The notes beneath the pieces are model-generated. The model was given only the letters and a program-made list of their open reading frames with translations. It was not told the DNA's origin and ran no database searches. The translations under genes were made by a program, and so were the position numbers. A DNA stretch of 64,000 bases from the NCBI GenBank assembly GCA_029210725.1, contig JARGFM010000005.1, positions 1-64,000 of the forward strand, in the 5' to 3' direction. The DNA comes from Bacteroidales bacterium. Lineage in GTDB: Bacteria > Bacteroidota > Bacteroidia > Bacteroidales > GCA-2748055. Position 1 is the stretch's first letter; every line of letters starts with the position of its first letter. Below are positions 25,643 through 34,512 of this stretch, in pieces.

Positions 25643-26026
25643 TCACGAGACCAGCTTTTTTTGATACCAGAGGTCGAGTAAGAACCAGATGAGAATTGAT
25701 ATCAGGTAGATAATTATACCTGTAAGAGAAGTGATCATAGAAACTTTCAGTCCGCCCGCCAGCATGGCCGGGGAAACATCTGCGGCTTCCTCGATGGCGG
25801 TAAAAGCAGAAAAGAGGCCGATCAACTGTCCCAGGATGCCTGTGATCATGGTAAACAAACCGAGGGATTTTACATACTTCAGCTGGTACCTGAAACCTTC
25901 TTTGCTCACTGCCTTTCCGCTGGAAATTGAAAGGACGAAATAGACAGAAACGGCCACGATAATAACCAATAAAATGGTGAGAATACTCATAAACAGAGAA
26001 CCACCCATAATAAACCATTCTTTCAT
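25643..26026 (-). CDS. Orphan MotA/TolQ/ExbB-like membrane protein
   Basis: Short membrane protein of 127 residues with three hydrophobic helices (about 12-35, 52-75 and 88-118). The central block GLFTMITGILGQLIGLFSAF followed by GGLKVSMITSLTGIIIY matches the channel region of MotA/ExbB/TolQ proteins. No ExbD/TolR-type partner with a C-terminal periplasmic domain lies nearby, and the protein is shorter than ExbB (about 240). It may pair with a subunit elsewhere. It lies 39 bases upstream of the Na/Pi cotransporter in the same direction. Confidence 0.65.
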   Translation of the reverse strand: MKEWFIMGGSLFMSILTILLVIIVAVSVYFVLSISSGKAVSKEGFRYQLKYVKSLGLFTMITGILGQLIGLFSAFTAIEEAADVSPAMLAGGLKVSMITSLTGIIIYLISILIWFLLDLWYQKKLVS

Positions 26027-26176
26027 GATGATAAATTTTAAATGAAACTTAATTACACGACAAAGTTAGCTGGGACAGGGCATACAGCGCAAGGTCGAAT
26101 CCGGTCCGAAACCTGCATTCTGCCGACATTCGAACTTCCGAGTGTGAATTTTTGCGATATTTAGATGAAATAGCAA

Positions 26177-26932
26177 ATGAAAACCTGGCATCACATATTA
26201 TTCTGGATTTTTGTTTACACCTCCCTTACCCTGGTTTTTACCAGGTGGACCCATGTGATCGTGGAGGCATTCTTTTTTGTTTCCCTGTTAATGCCCGTCA
26301 TTATTGCCACCTCCTATTTCTTTAACTATTTCCTGGTTCCCCGTTACCTGTTTAAACGAAGATTCTTCCTGTTCGGTCTTTATACCTTTTATATGCTGGT
26401 GGTTTCACTCTGCCTGGAAATGCAGGCAAGTATCCTGACCGTTTTACTGGTAGCGTATTACAATATTAATGAGAACGGCATGCTTATTACAGATGTATTT
26501 ATCATGGCCGGAACTCTCTATCTGGTCGTACTGGTGATGTCTTTTATCCTGCTGATCAAACACTACCTGATGGATCAAAAAGCGATTGCAGAACTTGAAA
26601 AAAAACAAAAACAACTGGACCAGGGTTATTTCACAGTCCGATCAAACCGGCAGACCGCCCAAGTGAAATATGGGGACCTGCTCTACCTGGAAAGCCTGGG
26701 GGATTATATTGAATTTCATCTGGCAAACGGGACCAGCATCTCTTCCAAAGAGAAGATCAGTTTTATGGAAAAAAACCTGCCTGAGGGATTTCTCAGGATC
26801 CACCGCTCCTTTATTGTTAATCAGTCAAAAATCTCTTCCTTTTCCAGAGAGTTTGTAGTAGTGGGGGATAAGGAGCTGCCTATCAGCCGCAGTTACAAGC
26901 AAAAGGTGCTGATCAGGCTGAACGGGAATTAA
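26177..26932 (+). CDS. Membrane-bound LytTR-domain transcriptional regulator
   Basis: Regulator of 251 residues with four N-terminal transmembrane helices (about residues 5-130), a short coiled linker (QKAIAELEKKQKQLDQ) and a C-terminal LytTR DNA-binding domain (YGDLLYLESLGDYIEFHLANG, then FLRIHRSFIVNQSKI). The membrane part is an unidentified sensor without a histidine kinase or receiver domain. It therefore works as a one-component system, which is common in Bacteroidota. It is divergent from the MotA/ExbB-like gene across a 150-base spacer in which two promoters are expected. Confidence 0.9.
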   Translation: MKTWHHILFWIFVYTSLTLVFTRWTHVIVEAFFFVSLLMPVIIATSYFFNYFLVPRYLFKRRFFLFGLYTFYMLVVSLCLEMQASILTVLLVAYYNINENGMLITDVFIMAGTLYLVVLVMSFILLIKHYLMDQKAIAELEKKQKQLDQGYFTVRSNRQTAQVKYGDLLYLESLGDYIEFHLANGTSISSKEKISFMEKNLPEGFLRIHRSFIVNQSKISSFSREFVVVGDKELPISRSYKQKVLIRLNGN

Positions 26933-26945
26933 GCATCCCCGGCTG

Positions 26946-27413
26946 CTATTCCAAAGCCTTAGACTCTTCCGGGTTCAGTTTCGCCATCCGGGTTACTTTC
27001 TCTTTTGTCACGGTATTGGAAGAGAGTACCAGGATGCAGATCACAAACAGGATGAGTTGCTTGGAATCCTGTAAAACGATAAGTCCCACCAGGGAGAACA
27101 GGGCCGCTCCCTCGATCACGGCCCAGCGGACAATCATGGCCGACTGAAACTGCTCGAATTTTCTGGCGAAAGAGTCCCCGGCATCGATGGTCTCCATTTT
27201 TCGCGAAGAAATGGTATATCCGGCCGGGATGGATACCAGCAGAAACACATTCACGTAGGTGAGGATATCAATTCCCTCCTTAAATTCCGGAATATTCATC
27301 TCATTGAGGTAGATGGCCACTACAAAAAACAGAAGCAATCCGGTATTCATGGCATAGAAAATAATTTTCAGGGCACGGTAGGCCACTCTGGGTTGAAACT
27401 TCTCACCGATCAT
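26946..27413 (-). CDS. Small membrane protein, unknown function
   Basis: Membrane protein of 155 residues with about four hydrophobic segments (LKIIFYAMNTGLLLFFVVAIYL, LTYVNVFLLVSIPAGYTI, ALFSLVGLIVLQD and LILFVICILVLSS). Similar short proteins occur widely in Bacteroidota with no known role. The open frame continues upstream of the chosen ATG to about position 27640, but that extension lies at a junction with foreign DNA and starts without ATG, so I do not include it. Confidence 0.6.
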   Translation of the reverse strand: MIGEKFQPRVAYRALKIIFYAMNTGLLLFFVVAIYLNEMNIPEFKEGIDILTYVNVFLLVSIPAGYTISSRKMETIDAGDSFARKFEQFQSAMIVRWAVIEGAALFSLVGLIVLQDSKQLILFVICILVLSSNTVTKEKVTRMAKLNPEESKALE

Positions 27414-27514
27414 CAGCTGGATATTTATACCAAAATTAGTGGAAATGCCCCAGAAATAAAACAGTCCTGGGAATAGCCCGCATATATCCGCAACAAAGAT
27501 TGGATACTGGAGAT

Positions 27515-27706
27515 TCAGCGCGTTGTGAACCGGAATATGGTAGAGAGGCTTTCGCTGCCTGAAAAATGGATAATCGCAAACAATGCTTTTGCTATGAGGG
27601 TAACAACACCATCTTCAGTGCTTTCAAATTTCCAGGGTTGCGTATTATGCCCTGAAAGTGCTTTTACAGCATACTCAACTAAAAATTTAAAATCATCTGT
27701 CTTCAT
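27515..27706 (-). pseudogene. Nitroreductase N-terminal fragment
   Basis: The first 40 residues (DFKFLVEYAVKALSGHNTQPWKFES) match the beginning of Acg-like/nitroreductase flavoproteins, including the SGHNTQPW motif that contacts FMN. After DGVVTL the similarity stops and the frame ends within 20 residues. The full domain is about 200-330 residues, so this is a truncated piece. It starts about 45 bases beyond the inverted repeat at 27751-27881, as a following gene cassette would. Confidence 0.6.
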
Positions 27707-27750
27707 TTTTACTCCTTTTATGTTTTTGTCTTGGCGTGTCTTTGCTTGCC

Positions 27751-27881
27751 GCTAACGGTTGATGGTATGGTGTCGTGCGGGATTACGAAGCGATTTCCTA
27801 TCAGTTTACACCGACCTTTTTTACGAGCCACAAACTCTCGTAAACCGCTGAAACCCGCATGCACTATACCATTTGTTGTGC
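27751..27881 (-). repeat. Long imperfect inverted repeat, attC-like
   Basis: The arms pair over about 30 bases: GGTATGGTGTCGTGCGGG at 27764-27781 against the complement of CCCGCATGCACTATACC near 27854-27870, with single unpaired bases and GC...AAC at both tips. The repeat begins 19 bases beyond the stop of the acyltransferase gene on the minus strand and is followed by the nitroreductase start, which is where the recombination site of an integron cassette lies. Its outer boxes match the attC consensus (RYYYAAC/GTTRRRY) only partly. No integrase gene is in the window. Confidence 0.5.
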
Positions 27882-27900
27882 TTTCGTGCTTATTTTTATA

Positions 27901-28689
27901 TTAATCTGTTTTGTCATTTATCAAATGTCCACTTTTTATAGTTTCAAGCAATTTATTCATAAATCGAGACGCAGGTGCACCATCTATAATAGCATGGTCA
28001 AATGATGCGGTCAAACAAAGATGCTCTCTTGAAACAAATTTCCTATTTATCTCCACAACTTTGCTTCCAATACTCCCCACAGTTATTAGTACTGTTGCAC
28101 TTCCATGCGGTATAAACCATACAGCTTCTTTACTAAACATTCCAACAGAAGTCACGGCGACTTTACCATAACTTTTTGACATTCTTATATTTTTATCAGC
28201 AATCCTAATAAATGTTTTTAATAAAAAAGTCGGTATTAGATTAAGCCAAGTCTTCCCAGATAAACTTCCAAGCTTATCACTTATCTGTTCTTTTGCTGTC
28301 TTTATTTCTGTCTGAATTTGATTAGGTGATTTTTCCTGTGCTCTTTTTATTCCTATCGGTTCGGGGACTTTTTCTCCTTGTATATCTCGTTCGACTAAAA
28401 CACTAATGGTAATATCTTCAAGTACAATAAGTTTACGACCTTTAATAAAAGAATTAAATTCGGGATATTCTTTTATTGTCTGAGCTAAGCAGGATACAAT
28501 ATATGCCGTTAGTGACAGTTTTTTTCCAGTCTTTTCAAATTGCCTTGTTATTTTTTTTCGAGGTTCTGTAATATCAACCTCCGAGAAACTATGGATTGTA
28601 TTTTTCTCTTTCGTAACAGTTGCAGATGCAATTACTGCTCGTCTGTTACATGTTAATGGCAAACTTTTATATCCCTTATCTTTAATCAT
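27901..28689 (-). CDS. Stand-alone 2-oxoacid dehydrogenase acyltransferase-type catalytic domain
   Basis: Protein of 262 residues matching the catalytic domain of E2 acyltransferases (and CatA-like folds). The C-terminal catalytic block is FDHAIIDGAPASRFMNKL, with the His and Asp of the HxxxDG motif. No lipoyl or E3-binding domain precedes it. The usual E2 is 400 or more residues. Base composition is clearly AT-richer than the neighbours and codon choice differs (many AAA, ATA, TTA), which suggests acquisition from elsewhere. Substrate unknown; an acetyl- or acyl-transfer reaction is likely. Confidence 0.75.
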   Translation of the reverse strand: MIKDKGYKSLPLTCNRRAVIASATVTKEKNTIHSFSEVDITEPRKKITRQFEKTGKKLSLTAYIVSCLAQTIKEYPEFNSFIKGRKLIVLEDITISVLVERDIQGEKVPEPIGIKRAQEKSPNQIQTEIKTAKEQISDKLGSLSGKTWLNLIPTFLLKTFIRIADKNIRMSKSYGKVAVTSVGMFSKEAVWFIPHGSATVLITVGSIGSKVVEINRKFVSREHLCLTASFDHAIIDGAPASRFMNKLLETIKSGHLINDKTD

Positions 28690-28952
28690 TTGATTCTATT
28701 CTCATTATAATGTAGTTGTCTCCCAGCATGAACATAGTAGCAAACAAATATTGTAGTGCTTACTGAATACAAGTTAAGAAGATAAAATCAATGGGGTTTA
28801 TTCTGGATTACGATTATCCGGAGGATTATTGATTTTGCTGAGCTTGCTCAGGCAGACTCAGGAGCCCGCAAGTGCGAACTGGAATTGGAATTAGTGATAA
28901 AAAGTTCAGAATGCTTGCGTTCTGGGACAGAGAGAAATGCAGGTGAAATAAT
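28690..28952. other. AT-rich spacer without recognisable gene
   Basis: About 260 bases between the acyltransferase start and the tRNA terminator. No open frame with recognisable similarity, no copy of the attC-like repeat and no duplicated tRNA end were found by eye. Confidence 0.5.
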
Positions 28953-28987
28953 AAAAAAAGCAGCTACACGTTTTATTGTGTAACTGC
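28953..28987 (-). terminator. Rho-independent terminator after tRNA-Arg
   Basis: On the minus strand a ten-pair stem (GCAGTTACAC with GTGTAGCTGC, one G-U pair) with an eight-base loop is followed by seven T. It lies 13 bases beyond the tRNA 3-prime end. Confidence 0.8.
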
Positions 28988-29000
28988 CTCATATTCAAGG

Positions 29001-29074
29001 TGAACGAGAGAGGAGTCGAACCCCCAACCTCCTGATCCGTAGTCAGGTGCTCTATCCAGTTGAGCTACTCGTCC
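29001..29074 (-). tRNA. tRNA-Arg (anticodon ACG)
   Basis: The minus strand folds as a cloverleaf of 74 bases. The acceptor stem GGACGAG pairs with CTCGTTC, the D-arm contains AGCTCAACTGGATAGAGC, the anticodon stem CCTGA/TCAGG encloses CTACGGA with anticodon ACG, and the T-arm contains GGTTCGACTCC. The CCA end is not fully encoded (A-CC-T). Its 3-prime end faces the AT-rich acquired segment. Confidence 0.93.
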
Positions 29075-29163
29075 GGTACGGGAGTGCAAATTTAATCATT
29101 TCCCTATAATTTCAAAACTCTTTTACCGTTGAAGATATAGTAAATTTGACTTAAAATGTACAG

Positions 29164-31968
29164 ATGAAAAAGCTGCTGAAGATACTGGTAATCACCCTGG
29201 GAGTGATTCTCGTTTTGTTGATTGTGACTCCGATTCTTTTCAAGTCGAAAATTGAAGCGGAGGTCAAGGAGAAGGTGAACGAGGAGGTTCATGCCCGGGT
29301 GGACTGGTCCAGGTTCAGTCTTTCTTTCTTCCGGGGCTTTCCCGACCTGAGCATTAATCTGCACCAGGTATCGGTGGTGGGGGTGGAGGCCTTCGAGGGG
29401 GATACCCTTGCCGGGCTTCAGCGTTTTGAATTGCGGGTGAATCCTTTCAGTGCCATCCGGAAGGATATAGTGCTAAAATCCATTCTTGTGGAACGTCCGC
29501 TGATCAATGCCATCGTGCTGGAGGATGGATCGGCCAACTGGGATATCAGCGCTGCGGCCATCGAGGAGGAGGATGAAGCTGAGGAAAGTGCTGAAGCCTC
29601 TTCCTTGTCTGTCTCCCTGAAGCGTTTTGCGATTACAGACGGACGTATTTACTATCTCGACGAGACCGTTGATATGGAAACTTCCCTGGAGGGCTTTCAG
29701 ATGGAACTGCGGGGGGACCTTTCCATGGAGCAGACAGAATTAATCATATCCGGCGGTATTGACAGGATCAATGCAAAGATGGATGGGATCCGCTATCTCC
29801 GGGATGGGGTCTTTAAGCTGGATCTGATTGTGGCTGCCAACCTGGCGGAAAACAGGTACAGCCTGAAAGAGAACCTGATTAGCCTGAACGGTCTTACGCT
29901 GGGCGTGGAGGGTGATGTGCTTTTGCTGGACGATGATGCCATGGAACTGGATCTGAAGTTCTTCTCGCGTGAGACTACTTTTAAAACGCTTCTTTCCCTG
30001 GTCCCGGCCATTTATCTGCAGGATTTCGAGAGCCTGAAGACCAGCGGGACTCTGCAACTGGATGGAACAGTAAGTGGAGTAATGAAAGACTCTATTCTTC
30101 CCGATGCTACATTGAACCTGCAGGTCAGGGACGGCTATTTCTCCTATCCGGATCTCCCCAGGGATGTTTCCGATGTCCGGATATCCCTGATGGTGGATTA
30201 CAGGGGAGCCGACATGGACAAGACCCTGGTCGATCTCCAGAACTTTCATCTCTTGCTGGGTGGGAATCCATTTGATTTAAGCATGCAGGTCGATCATCCA
30301 ATCAGTGATATGCATGTGGCCGGTAAAGCCATTGGCAGCATTGACTTTGCCTCGCTGCAGGACATAGTTCCCATGAAAGATATGAGTCTCGGCGGCAGGC
30401 TTGAAGCGGATCTCAGGTGGGATACAAGAATGTCATACATAGAGAATGAAAATTTTGAGGAAGTGGACCTTGATGGTTCCCTGCTGATAGAGGGAATGCT
30501 GCTGGAGGCCCCTGAGCTCCCGGTGCCTTTGGTGCTGGAGACAATGAACATGTTGTTCAGTCCCAGGATTGTTGAGCTTACGTCCCTGGATTTGAAGATG
30601 GGGGCCTCCGATCTTCATATAAAGGGCGAACTGGTGAATTTCATCCCCTACGTTTTTGACGGTCAGACCATATCGGGCCGACTGGCCGTAAGATCTGCGC
30701 TTCTGGATGCCAATGAGCTTATGCCTGAGCTGGAGGAGACTGCTGAGATGGACCAGGTAAGCGGCGATACCCTGGTCCCTGTGCTGCCTGATTCCCTGGC
30801 TGAGCCGATAAGGGTGAGAATTCCGGAAAATATGGACCTTGCCATGAGCGTGGATATGCGCCGGGTGGAGTATGCCAAAATTCTATTTGAAAATATCAAG
30901 GGAGAGATGCACCTGAAGGAAGGTGTGGCGGGAATGGATCCATTGCGGATGGATCTGCTGGAGGGGAGTATGCTCACATCGGGATGGCTTGATACGCGCG
31001 GTGAGTATGCCGAAGCGGATTTCACGGTGGATATGAAAAACGTGGATATTCCTGCTGCCTACAAAACCTTCGTGTCTGTGGGGAAGCTGGCTCCCATTGC
31101 CAGATACTTCAGGGGGAAAGCAAATGTGGATATGGAATTCCATTCGCTGATGGACGTAAGCTTTGCTCCACTCTACGAATCTATGAATGCAAAAGGACAG
31201 GCAAAAACAGAGGGCCTTCAGTTTTACAACATGGCGGAATTTTTACCCCTGACGGAGATCCTGAAAAATGAGAAATTCAATGAGATGGCACCGGATGAGG
31301 TTTATGTTGGGTTCACCGTAAAGGAGGGAAGGGTGATATTCAATCCCTTCACCATGGATTTCTATGATTCAGAAATGACCGTTTCCGGCTCTCACGGGAT
31401 TGATCTGAGCATGGACTATACCCTGGATATGAAGATTGCCAGAACAGACCTGGGCAGTGGGGCCAATGAAATGTTCCAGGGCATGACCCTGCTTGCTGCC
31501 GGCGCAGGTCTGAAGATTCCACAATCAGATTATATCAAAGTTCTGGCCCGTATAGAAGGAACATTCAATCATCCGAAACTGAGCACCGACCTGAGCGGGA
31601 ATATGAAATCGGCAGGGGAAACGATTCAGGAAGCCTTGGAAGAAAAGGTCACCGGGGAGATAAAGAAGGTGGAAGAGGAGATCCGGGAGGAAGCCGAAAA
31701 ATTAATTACCGATGCCGAAACAGAGGCTGCCAGGCTGATTGAAGAGGCCAGGAAGGCTGGTGAAGCGTTGATGAAGGAGGCGGAGCTTCAGGGTGAGAAG
31801 CTGATGGAAGAGGCTGGCAGCAATCCCTTGAAACAGGTGGCTGCAAAATCGGCAGCCGGGGAACTGAAACGTCAGGCTGAAAAGCAGTCCGCCAGCCTGG
31901 TGAGTGAAGCTGAGCTGAAAGCAGCAGCTCTTATTCAGAAAGCCCGCGAAGAAGCCGGCAGAATTTAG
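29164..31968 (+). CDS. AsmA-family envelope protein with C-terminal coiled-coil tail
   Basis: Large envelope protein of 934 residues with one N-terminal membrane anchor (residues 5-27) and a long periplasmic AsmA/TamB-like beta region (DIVLKSILVERPLINAIV, DGSANWDI, LGGRLEADLRW). AsmA-like proteins are linked to outer-membrane biogenesis and lipid transfer. The final roughly 125 residues are a charged Ala/Glu/Lys-rich coiled coil (ETEAARLIEEARKAGEAL), uncommon in AsmA proteins. A TAAATTTG element at 29141-29148 is a plausible -7 box, giving a short leader. Confidence 0.85.
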   Translation: MKKLLKILVITLGVILVLLIVTPILFKSKIEAEVKEKVNEEVHARVDWSRFSLSFFRGFPDLSINLHQVSVVGVEAFEGDTLAGLQRFELRVNPFSAIRKDIVLKSILVERPLINAIVLEDGSANWDISAAAIEEEDEAEESAEASSLSVSLKRFAITDGRIYYLDETVDMETSLEGFQMELRGDLSMEQTELIISGGIDRINAKMDGIRYLRDGVFKLDLIVAANLAENRYSLKENLISLNGLTLGVEGDVLLLDDDAMELDLKFFSRETTFKTLLSLVPAIYLQDFESLKTSGTLQLDGTVSGVMKDSILPDATLNLQVRDGYFSYPDLPRDVSDVRISLMVDYRGADMDKTLVDLQNFHLLLGGNPFDLSMQVDHPISDMHVAGKAIGSIDFASLQDIVPMKDMSLGGRLEADLRWDTRMSYIENENFEEVDLDGSLLIEGMLLEAPELPVPLVLETMNMLFSPRIVELTSLDLKMGASDLHIKGELVNFIPYVFDGQTISGRLAVRSALLDANELMPELEETAEMDQVSGDTLVPVLPDSLAEPIRVRIPENMDLAMSVDMRRVEYAKILFENIKGEMHLKEGVAGMDPLRMDLLEGSMLTSGWLDTRGEYAEADFTVDMKNVDIPAAYKTFVSVGKLAPIARYFRGKANVDMEFHSLMDVSFAPLYESMNAKGQAKTEGLQFYNMAEFLPLTEILKNEKFNEMAPDEVYVGFTVKEGRVIFNPFTMDFYDSEMTVSGSHGIDLSMDYTLDMKIARTDLGSGANEMFQGMTLLAAGAGLKIPQSDYIKVLARIEGTFNHPKLSTDLSGNMKSAGETIQEALEEKVTGEIKKVEEEIREEAEKLITDAETEAARLIEEARKAGEALMKEAELQGEKLMEEAGSNPLKQVAAKSAAGELKRQAEKQSASLVSEAELKAAALIQKAREEAGRI

Positions 31969-31987
31969 TTTTTCCGCCATACAAAAA

Positions 31988-32027
31988 AAACAGGCTGCCT
32001 CTATCGAAACAGCCTGTTGGTTTTTTT
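31988..32027. terminator. Bidirectional rho-independent terminator
   Basis: ACAGGCTG (31990-31997) pairs with CAGCCTGT (32010-32017) across a 12-base loop, with A-run on one side and T-run on the other. It can end both the AsmA transcript and the convergent L19 transcript. Confidence 0.85.
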
Positions 32028-32038
32028 GTGAGTCGTAT

Positions 32039-32386
32039 CTAGAATCTTTTCTCTTTGATACGTGCTTTTTTACCCGTCAGATCACGGAAGTAGAAGATAC
32101 GGGCCCTTCTTACCCGGCCATGCTTATTGATGTCAATTTTATCGATAAAGGGGGAAGCAGAAGGGAAGATCCTTTCCACACCGATATTCCCCGACATCTT
32201 ACGAACCGTAAAAGTCTCGGTATTTCCTTTTCCCCGTCTCTGGATCACAACTCCCCTGAACTGCTGAATACGCTCTTTGTTTCCCTCCTTGATCTTATAG
32301 TGAACAGTGATGGTATCACCCGCACTAAATTTGGGAAGTTCCCTTTCAGCAGCATATTCCTGGTCAACAACCTTCATTAAATCCAT
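32039..32386 (-). CDS. rplS: 50S ribosomal protein L19
   Basis: Ribosomal protein of 115 residues with the L19 core: [46 protein letters not shown] and [15 protein letters not shown]. It sits at the interface of the 30S and 50S subunits. Length and sequence are typical of the phylum. It stands alone here, without the trmD/rimM partners common elsewhere, and ends at the bidirectional hairpin. Confidence 0.98.
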   Translation of the reverse strand: MDLMKVVDQEYAAERELPKFSAGDTITVHYKIKEGNKERIQQFRGVVIQRRGKGNTETFTVRKMSGNIGVERIFPSASPFIDKIDINKHGRVRRARIFYFRDLTGKKARIKEKRF

Positions 32387-32496
32387 GATTCTATTTCTTT
32401 ATTATATTCTATGCTTCGATTTAACAGGTCGCAAAAGTACAAAAAAAATCCAGTTAATAATAAAATATTCCCCGTTTTATTAACAGCCCTGTTTTA

Positions 32497-34191
32497 TTAA
32501 TGGGCATCCCCCTGCGGGGCCCTTAATTTCTTGCCGGCATCCTTTACAACCACAGATTTCCACTGTTCGGAATAACCGGGCTGATCCGGACTCAGCGGAT
32601 AGCCATCTTTGCTGCGGAGAAACTGACCATTCTCCTCCTTTTTGATATTCCCGTCAATGTATTTAACAAGCAGGAACTGTCCCAGCTCCTTGTATCGTTT
32701 AACGGTATAATCCCCCATATTCACCGAGTAATTGGTGACAAATTCCCGGGCCACTTCCGGGTTGGTTTCATTCAGGACGGCAGCAGCAGCATCTATGGCT
32801 GCAATTTCCGTGATAAACTTCTCTTCCAGCTCCGCCTGTACTTTCCAGACATCTTCCATCATTACATTGTATCTCAGATAGCTGAAGTTGGAGACAAAGC
32901 TGAAGGCCCAGAAGGCGGCTGTTTCTGAATAGGTGAGCAGATCGCCGTTCCCTACAGCATATGATTCGGGAACGCGGGTCATACCGCAATACATGGGAAC
33001 ATAAGTGGTGGCTGCAGCATCATCTATGCCGAACCACAGAATTCCTCCCAGCCAGTCGGGTTTCATGGGCCTGCTTTCGGCCACAAAAGAGAAACCTGTC
33101 TGCTGGGTGGCCGTGGCACGTTCATTCACATACATTTTTCCATCATATTCCCAGGTGAGCGGACGCCAGCGATAGGGGAGACCAAAAGGTCCGGCTCCGG
33201 CATCTTTGCTCATATCCAGTTCCGTTCCCTCCAGGTGGTCTCTCATAAAGTCCATCAGGTCCTTGTTGGAAAGTTTCCGCTTGGGTTTGATAAAGAGCGG
33301 CATCCTGTTATCCAGATCTTCTCCCTTTACATAATCAAAGTACTGGTCCATGTCGTCGTTTATATCTTTGAAAAAGGACCATACCCGCAGATCGCAAAAC
33401 CTGGCACCACCAAAATCGACAGGTGCGTAGGTGTCAGAAAAACTGAAGTCCTCATCGCTACCTTCATAGTAGCCCATTTCACGGGCAAAGGAGATCACGT
33501 CGGGTGCATAAATACAGTTTTCCGGATCATCCAGGGGAAACTGCCGGATCCTGGCCTGATTGGCATGGCCCGACACGTATCCGTCCGGAATCCTTACGGC
33601 CACCCAGACGGCCCCTTTATTTTTGTTGTAGGTCTTACCGTTTTCAGTTGCCATCTTCATCCCTTTGCCAATAAGTTCCATAATCCAGACCTCGTTGGCG
33701 TCTGCGATGGAGAAGGATTCCCCGGAACTGGCATACCCGTGTTCAGCGACCAGATCGCCCATGATTTTAATGGCTTCCCTGGCCGTTCTGGCCCTCTGCA
33801 GGGTGATATAAATCAGGCTGCCGTAATCGATGATCCCGGTGGAATCGCGAAGTTCCCCCCTTCCTCCATAAGTGGTTTCCCCGATAGCCACCTGGTGCTC
33901 GTTCATATTTCCGACCACGGAAAAGGTGTGAGAAAGCTGGGGGATCCTACCCAGAAATTTATTGGTATCCCACTCGTAGACATCCAGCATGGTGCCCGGG
34001 GGATAGTCTGCCGCCGGTCTGAAGTATAATTCTCCATAAAGTACATGGGCATCTGCAGCGTAGGTGATCATGGTCGTGCCGTTCACCGATGCGCCGGGAG
34101 TAACCAGGAAATTGGTACATGCCAAAATGTTGCTGCTCCAGATGGCCAGTGCAAGTATCGCGCTAAAAACATGTTTCTTACTCATATTCAT
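32497..34191 (-). CDS. Exported C69 (U34) family dipeptidase
   Basis: Ntn-type peptidase of 564 residues with a signal sequence ending before ACTNFLVTPGAS. In this family the Cys (about residue 25) becomes the N-terminal nucleophile after processing. Other family blocks are NEHQVAIGETTYGG, DANEVWIMELIGKG and GAVWVAVRIPDGYVSGHANQARI. It should cleave dipeptides in the periplasm. The gene is monocistronic: about 110 bases separate it from L19 and a 430-base gap lies upstream. Two ATGs six bases apart could serve as start. Confidence 0.92.
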   Translation of the reverse strand: MNMSKKHVFSAILALAIWSSNILACTNFLVTPGASVNGTTMITYAADAHVLYGELYFRPAADYPPGTMLDVYEWDTNKFLGRIPQLSHTFSVVGNMNEHQVAIGETTYGGRGELRDSTGIIDYGSLIYITLQRARTAREAIKIMGDLVAEHGYASSGESFSIADANEVWIMELIGKGMKMATENGKTYNKNKGAVWVAVRIPDGYVSGHANQARIRQFPLDDPENCIYAPDVISFAREMGYYEGSDEDFSFSDTYAPVDFGGARFCDLRVWSFFKDINDDMDQYFDYVKGEDLDNRMPLFIKPKRKLSNKDLMDFMRDHLEGTELDMSKDAGAGPFGLPYRWRPLTWEYDGKMYVNERATATQQTGFSFVAESRPMKPDWLGGILWFGIDDAAATTYVPMYCGMTRVPESYAVGNGDLLTYSETAAFWAFSFVSNFSYLRYNVMMEDVWKVQAELEEKFITEIAAIDAAAAVLNETNPEVAREFVTNYSVNMGDYTVKRYKELGQFLLVKYIDGNIKKEENGQFLRSKDGYPLSPDQPGYSEQWKSVVVKDAGKKLRAPQGDAH

Positions 34192-34476
34192 TCTTTTGGT
34201 TATAAGACTTAATCATTCACACCGAAGCGATGCGCCTGCAAGATTTCATTTTTCTGTCAAACTACCAACACAAGGTATCGAATAACATGGTTTATCGGAA
34301 AAAAACAAAAAAAAAGGAAGGAATATTAAAAGATATATTAATATGAACACCCCTGCATATATCAAAGAGGTTCTTCATAAATAACCTGATAATATGAATA
34401 CACCCCCTTAAATATGGGGGTGTAATGTCCAATTATCATATTAAACATAATTTAACGTAAATTATATATAAATATG

Positions 34477-34507
34477 GTTGCAGCAAGAGCGAAAGTGATT
34501 ATCTTTG
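34477..34507 (+). promoter_or_regulatory. Bacteroidota-type promoter of a candidate small RNA
   Basis: GTTG at 34477-34480, exactly 19 bases, then TATCTTTG at 34500-34507, a full match to the -7 consensus TAnnTTTG and a near match to the -33 TTTG. No protein gene follows on this strand. The rest of the gap (34192-34476) is AT-rich and shows no gene; it presumably contains the dipeptidase promoter. Confidence 0.65.
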
Positions 34508-34512
34508 TGGCA

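Noticed and set aside
26030-26176. Riboswitch or attenuator in the divergent spacer
   Set aside because: No conserved motif or hairpin with T-run that I could recognise.
27414-27640. Upstream extension of the membrane protein gene at 26946-27413
   Set aside because: The frame is open back to about 27640 but has no start codon there and lies over the foreign junction; related small membrane proteins start near the chosen ATG.
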